A stretch of DNA of 32,552 nucleotides from Candidatus Margulisiibacteriota bacterium (GTDB lineage: Bacteria; Margulisbacteria; Riflemargulisbacteria; GWF2-35-9; DYQY01). The stretch lies in contig JAQWCF010000009.1 in assembly GCA_028706105.1 (NCBI GenBank), positions 1-32,552 of the forward strand. Direction: 5' to 3'. Below, in pieces: positions 23,221 through 30,779 of this stretch. The stretch's first letter is position 1. Each line of letters opens with the position of its first letter. The notes under the pieces are model-generated. The model worked only from the letters and a program-made list of their open reading frames with translations. It searched no databases and had not been told where the DNA came from. Position numbers and translations under genes: made by a program.

Positions 23221-24218
23221 AAGTATCCTTTTTCTTTCAAAGTATCAATGATAATACCACTTGCGTTATTAGGCAATTTATTAAGTGCAGATTGGTATTT
23301 CTTACTGTTTGTATTAAGTTTATTCAGGGTTTCTAGTAAGTTATCTTTATTTAAGCTTTTTTCTAAGATCATTTCTCCACCATTGTTTTCAACAATAAAC
23401 TTTGCATTAAAAACTTGGTGATTATTTGTCGCATAAGGGTAGGGAATATAGAGCGAAGGTATTCCATTCTCAGTAAGCTCAGAGATACTCATCGCCCCTG
23501 AGCGACTAATCGCTATTTTTGTGCAAGCAAGTAGTTCAGGCATATCATTGCGGAAGGGGTATATTTCTAGCTTAATTTCGGTCACTTGGTATAGATTATC
23601 TGCTATTTTTTTAGCCTTTATTTTTTCTATTATCTCCGGATATGTCTTTTCTCCAGTGAGCCAGACAATGTCTAGTCCTAATGAGGAAATAGCAGTGAGA
23701 TTGTCTGCAATAAGTTCATTAATAGCCTTTGAGCCTTGGCTACCACCAAAGACTAGAAGTTTTGTTTTTTTTCCTTTTATTGTTTGAGCAACGGGATTGC
23801 CGGAGAAAATAGTTTTCTTTTTTGAAAAAGAAGTAATTGGATAACCTGTAAAAATAACTTTCGCAAATTTAGCTAAAAATCTGTTTGTTTTGCCAGGAAT
23901 ACTGTTTTGTTCAAGTAGAATAATAGGCAAACCTAATGAGATTGCTGCGACTCCAACTGGGAGAGTAACATAGCCACCAGTTGAGACTATAAATTTGGGT
24001 TTTAATTTTTTTAAGATAGTTCTTGCTTTAAACATACTAATAACAATGTTAAACAAATCTCTTTTTAATGACGGTAGGCAGATGAAATCATAGTTTTTAA
24101 TCATTAGTTTTTCTAGTCTGTCGCCACCAATAAACGTAATACTTTCATTAATCTTGTCAGCAAGATTTAAGGCAGGAGAGATATGCCCTCCAGTTCCTCC
24201 GCAGGTAAAAACTATCAT
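23217..24218 (-). CDS. murG: UDP-GlcNAc:undecaprenyl-PP-MurNAc-pentapeptide GlcNAc transferase
   Basis: Adds GlcNAc to lipid I to give lipid II on the cytoplasmic membrane face. 333 residues, slightly short for the GT28 family. G-loops are GGTGGHISPAL at the N-terminus and GGSQGSKAINELI in the middle; STGGYVTLPVGVAA, LLEQNSIPGKTNRFLA and the donor-site AISRSGAMSISELTENGIPSLYIPYP with NNHQ are all present. It starts inside the ftsW stop (TAATG) and runs into murC by ATGA. Confidence 0.96.
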   Translation of the reverse strand: MIVFTCGGTGGHISPALNLADKINESITFIGGDRLEKLMIKNYDFICLPSLKRDLFNIVISMFKARTILKKLKPKFIVSTGGYVTLPVGVAAISLGLPIILLEQNSIPGKTNRFLAKFAKVIFTGYPITSFSKKKTIFSGNPVAQTIKGKKTKLLVFGGSQGSKAINELIADNLTAISSLGLDIVWLTGEKTYPEIIEKIKAKKIADNLYQVTEIKLEIYPFRNDMPELLACTKIAISRSGAMSISELTENGIPSLYIPYPYATNNHQVFNAKFIVENNGGEMILEKSLNKDNLLETLNKLNTNSKKYQSALNKLPNNASGIIIDTLKEKGYL

Positions 24219-25351
24219 TAATGAATCCTTTGTTGATATCTGGAAGCATTCATGATAACTCCAGTTACTGCGAGAGCCATAACAATTGATGTCCCCCCAA
24301 AACTAATAAAGGGAAGAGTTATACCTTTCGTTGGTGCGAGGTTGATAGAGACCGCAATATTAAAGAGAGATTGAAAAGAAAGCCAAGTAGTTATTCCGAT
24401 GATAAGTAGTTTGGAATATAGTGTTGTTTGTCTAATTGCAACAAAATAGCATTTTATGTAAAAAATAGTCATTGGTAATAAAAACAGGATAATTGTTAGG
24501 ATAAATCCTAATTCCTCACAGATGATTGCAAAAATAAAATCCGTATATTGTTGAGGTAAATAAAAGAATTTTTGTCTTGATTGTCCAAACCCTAGACCAA
24601 AAAGCCCACCTGAACCTACAGCAATCATTGATTGTATGACGTGGAATCCTTTGCCATATTTGTCAGCCCAAGGATTTAAGAATCCTTGCACTCTAGCTAA
24701 TTGATATGGTCTTGCTAGTATACTTAGCGCACCAACTAATCCTACGAGTCCACCCATAGACAACAGCCACTGCATTGGTACACAGGCAATAAGAATTTGT
24801 ACTAAAAAAACCATTCCAATAACAATAGTTGTCCCTAAGTCAGGTTGAGTAAGAACGACAGAAGCAGAGGCGCCTATTATCGCAACTAAAACTAAAAACA
24901 ACCTTAAGTTTTTGTTTATTATTTCTTGATATTTATCTAAAAAATCAGCAGTGAATAGTAATGCAGCAAATTTAACCAACTCAGAAGGTTGGAAGGTAAG
25001 TCCTAAAAATTTAATCCATCTGGTTGAACCACTTATAGTAATTCCAATGCCCGGTATATGTGTTAGCATTGTTAAAAAAATAGCACCAGACAGTATCAAC
25101 CAAGAAAATCTTCTAATAAACTGGTGTGGAAAAATGTAAGCTGTAAAAAAAGCAAAAATTCCTATGAAAATAAAGATGAAGTGTCTAGTGACAAAGTAAA
25201 AGCTTTGGTTATGCTCTTGGTAGCCAATTACATTGGATGAACTCATTATCATAATTATCCCAAAAATAGTAAGCCAAACAGCTAGCCCTAGTAATTTAAA
25301 GTCGGGTTTACTTGTTGTTGGGAATTGCTGATACAATTTGTTTAAAATCAT
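24218..25351 (-). CDS. ftsW: SEDS-family septal peptidoglycan polymerase FtsW
   Basis: Polytopic SEDS glycosyltransferase for septal peptidoglycan, 377 residues from the chosen start, with about ten membrane helices. Seen are SSSNVIGY, GSTRWIKFLGLTFQPSELVKFA, TQPDLGTTIVIG, YQLARVQGFLNPW, GFHVIQSMIAVGSGGLFGLGFGQS, YLPQQYTDFIFAIICEELGF and the C-terminal LPFISFGGTSIV. The frame is open further back to an ATG at 25423 inside murD, but GAGGA eight bases before the ATG at 25351 and the family N-terminus favour 25351, giving a 44-base overlap with murD. Its place between murD and murG supports FtsW rather than RodA. The partner transpeptidase (FtsI) is not in the window. Confidence 0.94.
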   Translation of the reverse strand: MILNKLYQQFPTTSKPDFKLLGLAVWLTIFGIIMIMSSSNVIGYQEHNQSFYFVTRHFIFIFIGIFAFFTAYIFPHQFIRRFSWLILSGAIFLTMLTHIPGIGITISGSTRWIKFLGLTFQPSELVKFAALLFTADFLDKYQEIINKNLRLFLVLVAIIGASASVVLTQPDLGTTIVIGMVFLVQILIACVPMQWLLSMGGLVGLVGALSILARPYQLARVQGFLNPWADKYGKGFHVIQSMIAVGSGGLFGLGFGQSRQKFFYLPQQYTDFIFAIICEELGFILTIILFLLPMTIFYIKCYFVAIRQTTLYSKLLIIGITTWLSFQSLFNIAVSINLAPTKGITLPFISFGGTSIVMALAVTGVIMNASRYQQRIH

Positions 25352-26531
25352 TGCCACGTTCCTCGAAGTTTTTGTACATATCAAAGCTTGCACAGGCAGG
25401 AGACAATAAGATGATATCTCCACTATTAGATTTGTTATAGGCTAAATTAATAGCTTCTTCTAAATTATGTGTGTTGCCTAGCAAAAGATTGCTATCTTTT
25501 AGTTCTTCATAAAAGAAGTCTCTTGCACCGCCAAAGGCTATTGAGCGAACTTTCTTTTTTTTAATTAAATTAAACATTGTTTGGTAGGAAACTGCTTTTT
25601 TATCTCCACCTAAAAGAAGGATAATTTTTTCGCTAGGAATAGAGTTAAGTGCAGCAATCGTAGAGTCTGGGTTAGTCGCTTTGGAGTCATTTATGAATTC
25701 AATATTGTTGATTGTTCTAACTTTTTCCAAGCGATGCGGATAGGCCTTAATGTTTTTGATTTTATCAACTGTAACAGACTCTTGATTGATAATTAGTGAT
25801 GCGTTTATAGCAGCACTAAGATTTTCTTGATTATGTTCACCGAGTAGCGGTGATTCCTTTAGAAATTGGCTAACTGATTCTCTGTCTTGGAGGTCAATTA
25901 GCTGAGCTTTTATCTGGTTTTTAGATAGAAAACTCATTATAAAGGAGTCTTTACTGTTATAAATAAAATAATCTTTATCAGTAAGTAAATGTAGTACTTT
26001 TAGTTTAATTCTGGCATATTCTTTCATTGTGCCATGCCTTTCAAGGTGGTCTTCAGTTATATTCATTAAGATGTAAATCTCAGGTTTAAAGTTAGGCGAC
26101 ATTTCTAGTTGATAACTAGACGCTTCTAATGAAATTGTTTTGGGGACCTTGAGTGGATTATTGGAAACAAACTCTATTAGTGGCACTCCAATATTACCGG
26201 CGGAAGGGATGTTTAATAGTTGTGAAATTAAATCTGTTGTTGTTGTTTTTCCGTTTGTGCCTGTAATTGTTATAAGTTTTGGGGGATTCTGGTAGTATTG
26301 AAAAAGTAAATATGCCAGCTCTATTTCACTAATAATTGGAGCTGTAATTCCCAAAGTATATTTTTTAGGGTCTAAGCCAGGAGAAATTATGACAAGGTCA
26401 GTGTTTGTAGTATCATTTGTTAATTCGAATAGAGCTAATTCATTAAGTTTCTTTATAACAGCTTTAGCTGTTTTGCCTTCACCTAAAACTGTAATTTTTT
26501 TAATGGAAGAAATATTAATGTTTTTAGCCAA
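25308..26531 (-). CDS. murD: UDP-N-acetylmuramoyl-L-alanine-D-glutamate ligase
   Basis: Adds D-glutamate to UDP-MurNAc-L-Ala. 407 residues, shorter than E. coli MurD (438), with a compact N-terminal domain. The P-loop is TITGTNGKTTTTDL at about 88-101; LEASSYQLEM, MNITEDHLERHGTMKEYARIKLKVL (metal and carbamylated-lysine region), LGEHNQENLSAA, PHRLEKV, FINDSKATNPDSTIAAL, LLLGGDKKAVSY and LLSPACASFDMYKNFEERGNDF at the C-terminus are classic MurD motifs. The start overlaps mraY by 8 bases, and the 3' end carries the ftsW ribosome site and start. Confidence 0.96.
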   Translation of the reverse strand: MAKNINISSIKKITVLGEGKTAKAVIKKLNELALFELTNDTTNTDLVIISPGLDPKKYTLGITAPIISEIELAYLLFQYYQNPPKLITITGTNGKTTTTDLISQLLNIPSAGNIGVPLIEFVSNNPLKVPKTISLEASSYQLEMSPNFKPEIYILMNITEDHLERHGTMKEYARIKLKVLHLLTDKDYFIYNSKDSFIMSFLSKNQIKAQLIDLQDRESVSQFLKESPLLGEHNQENLSAAINASLIINQESVTVDKIKNIKAYPHRLEKVRTINNIEFINDSKATNPDSTIAALNSIPSEKIILLLGGDKKAVSYQTMFNLIKKKKVRSIAFGGARDFFYEELKDSNLLLGNTHNLEEAINLAYNKSNSGDIILLSPACASFDMYKNFEERGNDFKQIVSAIPNNK

Positions 26532-27459
26532 TTTTTATCGCAATTATTAACATTATTATTCCAATAATCCAAAATCTAAGAACTACTTTATTTTCTGACC
26601 ATCCGCAAAGTTCAAAGTGATGGTGAATGGGAGACATTTTGAAAATTCGCTTGCCTTTAGTTATTTTAAAATAACTAACTTGTAGCATAACAGAAAGGGT
26701 TTCAGCGATAAATACTAAGCCAAGGGGGATAAGCATAAGTTCTTTATGTAGGAGAATTGCAATGCCAGCCAAGATTGCTCCTAAAGACAAAGAACCAGTA
26801 TCGCCCATAAATATTCTAGCTGGATTAATGTTAAACCAAAGGAACCCTAGCAATGCACCAATCATTATTAGAATAAAAATTAAGATGGTTATATTGGTGC
26901 TAATAAAGGCTAGATAAGCAAAGCCAATTAACGAAATAATCGTTAGTCCTGCAGCTAGTCCATCTAATCCATCTGTTAAATTAACAGCATTAGATGTGCC
27001 AACAATCATGAAAATTATAAAAATATAGTATAACATTGGTGGTAGAAATTGCAGCGCACCTTGGATGTAAATGAAGTTGTTCGATACTGCCAAAATGCCA
27101 GCAAAAATACAGGCAAAAGAAATCTGTAATATCAGTTTTAATTTAGCGGACATACCTTTGTTGTGTTTTTTTCTTATTTTATTTGTGTCATCAAGTATTC
27201 CTATAAAAGAGTGAGAAACTAGTAGAAAGGTGAGCATGAGTATATTGAAATCAATGGCGGAACGGAAGATAGCTAGAGAAATTAGAGTGCTAATCAAGAT
27301 AGCAAGTCCACCCATAGTGGGTGTTCCTTCTTTTACCATATGTGTTTCTGGTGCATCTTTTAAAATATATTGACGCATTTTGGCTTGCTTTAGAATGTTT
27401 ATTAGAATATTTGTTAATACTAGGGACAGAACAAAGGCTGTTAGGATTATGTTAGTCAT
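26524..27459 (-). CDS. mraY: Phospho-N-acetylmuramoyl-pentapeptide transferase
   Basis: Integral membrane enzyme transferring phospho-MurNAc-pentapeptide to undecaprenyl phosphate to form lipid I. 311 residues with about ten helices, similar in length to Gram-positive MraY and shorter than E. coli (360). Signatures are KEGTPTMGGLAIL, DDTNKIRKKHNKGMSAKLKL with the catalytic Asp pair, NAVNLTDGLDGLAAG, FMGDTGSLSLGAIL, and the MraY-specific PIHHHFELCGWSENKVV, which separates it from WecA/TagO. It overlaps murF by 8 bases and murD by 8 bases. Confidence 0.97.
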   Translation of the reverse strand: MTNIILTAFVLSLVLTNILINILKQAKMRQYILKDAPETHMVKEGTPTMGGLAILISTLISLAIFRSAIDFNILMLTFLLVSHSFIGILDDTNKIRKKHNKGMSAKLKLILQISFACIFAGILAVSNNFIYIQGALQFLPPMLYYIFIIFMIVGTSNAVNLTDGLDGLAAGLTIISLIGFAYLAFISTNITILIFILIMIGALLGFLWFNINPARIFMGDTGSLSLGAILAGIAILLHKELMLIPLGLVFIAETLSVMLQVSYFKITKGKRIFKMSPIHHHFELCGWSENKVVLRFWIIGIIMLIIAIKIG

Positions 27460-28579
27460 TTTTTATAAGTTCCTTTATTATTGTTTCCATTTTAGTTGAT
27501 CGTGAACCTTTAAAAAGAATCACGTTATTATTTGGGCGTATTTCATTGAGCTTGTTCAGTATCAATGATTTGTCTGTATAATAGTAACATTTGTCGTCCT
27601 TTTTCTCAATTCGAAGATATGTATTTCCATAAAATATCGCTTTTTCAATTTTTTGGTCGTGGATAACTGTATTTACTAGTTCTTTGTGGAAAAAATCTTC
27701 TTTTTTCCCTAGTTCTTTCATTTCGCCAAAGACTGTAATGATTTTTTTGTCAGGATAGTTAGCTTTGGTTTTATTTATTGAGAATTCCATGCTCTTAGGA
27801 TTAGCATTGTAAGCATCATCAATAATAATATTCCCTTTCCATTCTAGGACTTCTTCTCTATGTGGGCTTGTAGACTTTAGGTTTAAGTTATCGATGTCTT
27901 TTTGGGCGATCCCAAATTGAAGTGCTAAGGCTGTAGCTAGCTTTTGGCTAGATAACAATGCATCATTTTCGGTTATTGAATTTATTTTAAATCCATTTTG
28001 TATAGCCTTAGTCTTTACTAAATTAAAGTAATCAATTGTAGTGTTCAAAAAAGTTAAATATTGTTTGTTTTTATCTTTAGGAAAGTTAAAAATTTCGGAT
28101 TTACCTAAAGCAATATTTCGTTGTGTTTTTAAGAGTTCAAGATGTGCTAATCCAATGTTAGTTATTAAGGTAATGTCAGGTCTTATAATATTTACTAAGT
28201 AGCTAATGTCTCCTCTGTGTCTCATGCCCATTTCTACAATAATAAAGTCAGCATTATTAGGAGCATTGAGAATTGTTAGCGGTGCTCCAATTTCGTTGTT
28301 TTGGTTTTCAAAGGTGCTGTGCACTGTATACTTAATGCTCAGTATTTGATGGAGCATGTCTTTAAGTGTAGTTTTGCCAGAGCTACCAGTTAGTCCAATA
28401 ACCGTTGCTTTTATATTGTTAATTCTATGGTGCAGGGCATATTCTTGTAGATTTACATCCAGCACTTTAATTTTCCGTTTAACCATAGCAGGGATAAAGC
28501 TATGTCCGTCAAAATTTTCACCTTTAATAGGAATGAATATGTCATTATCTTGAATTTTACGAGTATCTATTGAATACAA
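27452..28579 (-). CDS. murF: UDP-N-acetylmuramoyl-tripeptide-D-alanyl-D-alanine ligase
   Basis: Adds D-Ala-D-Ala to the UDP-MurNAc-tripeptide. 375 residues against about 450 in E. coli. The N-terminal domain has the IDTRKIQDNDIFIPIKG and FDGHSFI motifs, but the P-loop GLTGSSGKTTLKD begins at about residue 62, roughly 38 residues earlier than usual. Then come FIVEMGMRHRGDISYL, NIGLAHLELL, GKSEIF, DDAYNANPKSMEFSI, VFGEMKELGKKEDFFHKEL and a C-terminal LFKGSRSTKMETI. SSGKT and NANPKSM are MurF-specific. The start lies within the last 13 bases of murE. Confidence 0.95.
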   Translation of the reverse strand: MYSIDTRKIQDNDIFIPIKGENFDGHSFIPAMVKRKIKVLDVNLQEYALHHRINNIKATVIGLTGSSGKTTLKDMLHQILSIKYTVHSTFENQNNEIGAPLTILNAPNNADFIIVEMGMRHRGDISYLVNIIRPDITLITNIGLAHLELLKTQRNIALGKSEIFNFPKDKNKQYLTFLNTTIDYFNLVKTKAIQNGFKINSITENDALLSSQKLATALALQFGIAQKDIDNLNLKSTSPHREEVLEWKGNIIIDDAYNANPKSMEFSINKTKANYPDKKIITVFGEMKELGKKEDFFHKELVNTVIHDQKIEKAIFYGNTYLRIEKKDDKCYYYTDKSLILNKLNEIRPNNNVILFKGSRSTKMETIIKELIKND

Positions 28580-29727
28580 AGGGCTAGTTCCTTTACTACT
28601 TCACTATCATCGAAGTGTGATTTATTAACACCTATTATCTGATAGTCCTCGTGTCCTTTACCAGCTATCATTATAAAATCCTTTTCTTTTGCAATTTCTA
28701 AAGCTTTTTTAATAGCTTCTTTTCGGTCTATTTGTATTATTAATTTGTTCTTATTAGTTATACCAGAAGCTATTTGGTCAATTATTGTTTGAGGGTCTTC
28801 GGTTCTAGGGTTGTCAGAAGTAACAATAATAGTGTCAGCCCATTTGTCAGCAACTTTACCCATGAGGGGCCTTTTCTTATTGTCTCTATCGCCACCAGCA
28901 CCAAAAACAGTTATAAGCTTTGTATTTGTAAGTTTACGGGCTTCTTTGAGAACATTGTCCAAACTGTCTGGAGTGTGAGCGTAATCCACTACAACAGTAT
29001 AAGTTTTATGAATGGCGACTTTTTCGAACCTTCCTTTTGGTGGTAGTGCGTTAGCTAATGCTAGCTCGATTGTTTTTATCGGAATGTTAAGTGCTTGGCA
29101 AATAGCAAAAGCAGCTTTGAGATTGTTTTCATTAAATTTACCAATTAGTTTGTGTTCGAAGTTTAGTTTAACTTGCTTATAGGTAGAGGGATATATTGTT
29201 TTGCCAAAGGGATTTGTTAAGAACTTAAATTTAGCGTTCACATAGTTTTTAAAAGTTTTGTGATAATCTAAATGGTCTTGGGTAATATTAGTAAGGAGTT
29301 TTACAGTAAAAGGTAGCCCATATATTCGATTTTCTTCTATTCCTATGGAGGAAACTTCCATGATAAGATGCGTTTCTTTTTTTTCTAGCATATCTTTGAT
29401 TATAGATAAGAGATCAAATATTTCTGGAGTGGTTAGAGGCGAATTTATTGTTCCAATTACTCTGGGCTTTGCTCCAGCTTGTTGGAGAATTTCATGGACT
29501 AAGTAAGTAACAGTAGTTTTTCCGTTTGTGCCAGTAATGCCTATTATTTGAATTTTATCCATGTCTAGGGTCCAGAGTGTGCTAAGATATTTGAAGACAG
29601 ATTTTTTGTCAATTTTGATGATTTTTTTGGTTTTTTCTATCAATTCTTTAGTTATATAGTTTTGACCTTTGTCGATAGCTAAAAAAATGTCATTCATGTT
29701 TATTTTTCTGGTGTCATACTGTATCAT
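28567..29727 (-). CDS. murE: UDP-MurNAc-L-Ala-D-Glu:meso-diaminopimelate ligase, compact form
   Basis: Adds the third stem residue to UDP-MurNAc-dipeptide. 386 residues against about 495 in E. coli. The N-terminal UDP-binding domain is shortened: YDTRKINMNDIFLAI is present but the usual DGH segment is not seen, and the P-loop GITGTNGKTT begins at about residue 63, roughly 45 earlier than usual. Then LLTNITQDHLDYHKTFKNYVNAKFKF (metal and carbamylated-lysine region), LIGKFNENNLKAA, PPKGRFEKV, VVDYAHTPDSLDNVL, VFGAGGDRDNKKRPLMG and SDNPRTEDP. DNPR is the accepted signature for meso-diaminopimelate rather than lysine. The usual EVSSHA is EVSSIG here, losing a conserved histidine. It heads the eight-gene cluster. 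Confidence 0.93.
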   Translation of the reverse strand: MIQYDTRKINMNDIFLAIDKGQNYITKELIEKTKKIIKIDKKSVFKYLSTLWTLDMDKIQIIGITGTNGKTTVTYLVHEILQQAGAKPRVIGTINSPLTTPEIFDLLSIIKDMLEKKETHLIMEVSSIGIEENRIYGLPFTVKLLTNITQDHLDYHKTFKNYVNAKFKFLTNPFGKTIYPSTYKQVKLNFEHKLIGKFNENNLKAAFAICQALNIPIKTIELALANALPPKGRFEKVAIHKTYTVVVDYAHTPDSLDNVLKEARKLTNTKLITVFGAGGDRDNKKRPLMGKVADKWADTIIVTSDNPRTEDPQTIIDQIASGITNKNKLIIQIDRKEAIKKALEIAKEKDFIMIAGKGHEDYQIIGVNKSHFDDSEVVKELALCIQ

Positions 29728-29736
29728 ATAACAAGA

Positions 29737-29766
29737 ATTATAAGGCTATAACAGAAGCAAATGCAA
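29737..29766 (-). promoter_or_regulatory. Promoter of the murE-murB cluster, short or no leader
   Basis: On the minus strand, TTGCAT (29766-29761), an 18-base spacer, and a perfect TATAAT (29742-29737). The murE ATG lies 9 bases after the -10 box and no Shine-Dalgarno sequence is visible, so the leader is zero to a few bases. It overlaps the 5' region of the divergent sigma-factor gene. Confidence 0.55.
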
Positions 29767-29796
29767 TACTGAGATATTTCAAAAAAAGGGGTCGCT

Positions 29797-30561
29797 TTGT
29801 TAACAGGCAAAGAATTATTTATTAAATACAGAGAAGCAGAGGATCCAAAACTTAAAGATCAAATTATAGAACAGCACTACAACCTTGTGATATATGTTGC
29901 ACGTAAGTTTTTGGGTAAAGGTGAGGAATTAGAGGATCTGATCCAAGTTGGGATTATTGGACTCATTAAGTCCATGGACAATTATGACCCAAGCTATAAT
30001 GCTGCTTTTGCTACTTATGCTATGCCAATGATAGTTGGTGAGATAAAACATTATTTTAGAGATCACGCTAGATTAGTGAAGCTTCCTAGAAGATTGCATG
30101 AGCTTAATGCCCAAATAAAAAAATTAGCCTTTGAGTTTCAACAAGATTATGATCGTTCGCCTACGATTGAAGAGATAGCAACAACGCTTCATGCTTCAGA
30201 GGAAGAAGTTTTGGAAGCGATGGAGGCTGGTGAGTCCAGCAGGGCGTTGAGTTTGGATTCTCCTGCTTTTGTGACAGAGAGAAGCGGAGAAGTTGTTTCA
30301 GATGCTAGATCGTCCTTGATGGATTCTTTAGGTGTTGACCATCTTGAATCGAAGATAATAGACAGAGAAACACTAAAGTTTGCTATCGCTAATATTTTAA
30401 ACAGGCGAGAGCAACGGATTATTTATATGAGATATTATGACAACCTTTCTCAGCATGAAATTGCGACATATCTTAGATTATCTCAAATGCACGTATCTAG
30501 GTTAATTAAGAATGCTATTGATAAATTATCTAGATATATTCAAAAAAATTCAGTGATATAA
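29797..30561 (+). CDS. Sigma-70 family factor of the SigB/SigF/SigG type
   Basis: Alternative RNA polymerase sigma factor, 254 residues, start TTG with AAGGGG five bases upstream and an in-frame stop at 29770. Region 2: HYNLVIYVARKFLGKGEELEDLIQVGIIGLIKSMDNYDPSYNAAFATYAMPMIVGEIKHYFRDH in outline, with the core-binding EDLIQVG and the -10 recognition part FATYAMPMIVGEI. Region 3: LPRRLHELNAQIKKL and RSPTIEEIATTL. Region 4 helix-turn-helix: RREQRIIYMRYYDNLSQHEIATYLRLSQMHVSRLI. This layout is that of the stress/sporulation group (B. subtilis SigB, SigF, SigG), usually held by an RsbW/SpoIIAB anti-sigma factor. It converges with a SpoIIE-type phosphatase gene; no anti-sigma gene is adjacent. Confidence 0.92.
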   Translation: MLTGKELFIKYREAEDPKLKDQIIEQHYNLVIYVARKFLGKGEELEDLIQVGIIGLIKSMDNYDPSYNAAFATYAMPMIVGEIKHYFRDHARLVKLPRRLHELNAQIKKLAFEFQQDYDRSPTIEEIATTLHASEEEVLEAMEAGESSRALSLDSPAFVTERSGEVVSDARSSLMDSLGVDHLESKIIDRETLKFAIANILNRREQRIIYMRYYDNLSQHEIATYLRLSQMHVSRLIKNAIDKLSRYIQKNSVI

Positions 30562-30574
30562 CACCCTTTTCCAG

Positions 30575-30779
30575 CCTCACCCCCTAAAGTTACTTCATGG
30601 TAGTAGTTATATTTTTTTATCCCCCTCTCCTGGCAGAGAGAGTGGGAATCCTTATGTATTGTTGATAAACCCTTTCTTTTAAGTAAATATAAAACTGTAC
30701 AGTAACTAAACCTCTCTGTTAGGAGAGGTAGCTACAATTTAGGTAGTTGAATAAATGAAAGAAACTTGAGCTGGTGAGG
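30575..30779. repeat. 205-base imperfect palindrome of two inverted ~66-base units, REP/MITE-like
   Basis: The gap between the converging sigma and phosphatase genes holds two copies of one unit facing each other. The unit is CCTCACC, 5 bases, AAGTT, nCTT(T)CAT, 25-26 bases, then CCTCTCCTnnCAGAGAG. Arm one is 30575-30640 (+), arm two 30779-30712 (-). Each arm also folds on itself through CTCTC/GAGAG. The spacer contains the perfect 10-base palindrome ACTGTACAGT at 30694-30703. The CCTCACC...CCTCTCC pattern recalls the intergenic palindromic repeats found in many bacteria. It could act as a bidirectional terminator. No transposase or coding capacity is seen. Confidence 0.72.

Noticed and set aside
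25352-25423. FtsW start at the upstream ATG (25423)
   Set aside because: The extra 24 residues are unlike FtsW and there is no ribosome site, whereas GAGGA precedes the ATG at 25351.
30562-30779. Insertion sequence remnant with a transposase between sigma and phosphatase genes
   Set aside because: The inverted repeat is real but there is no coding capacity between the arms; a REP/MITE-like palindrome is the most that can be said.
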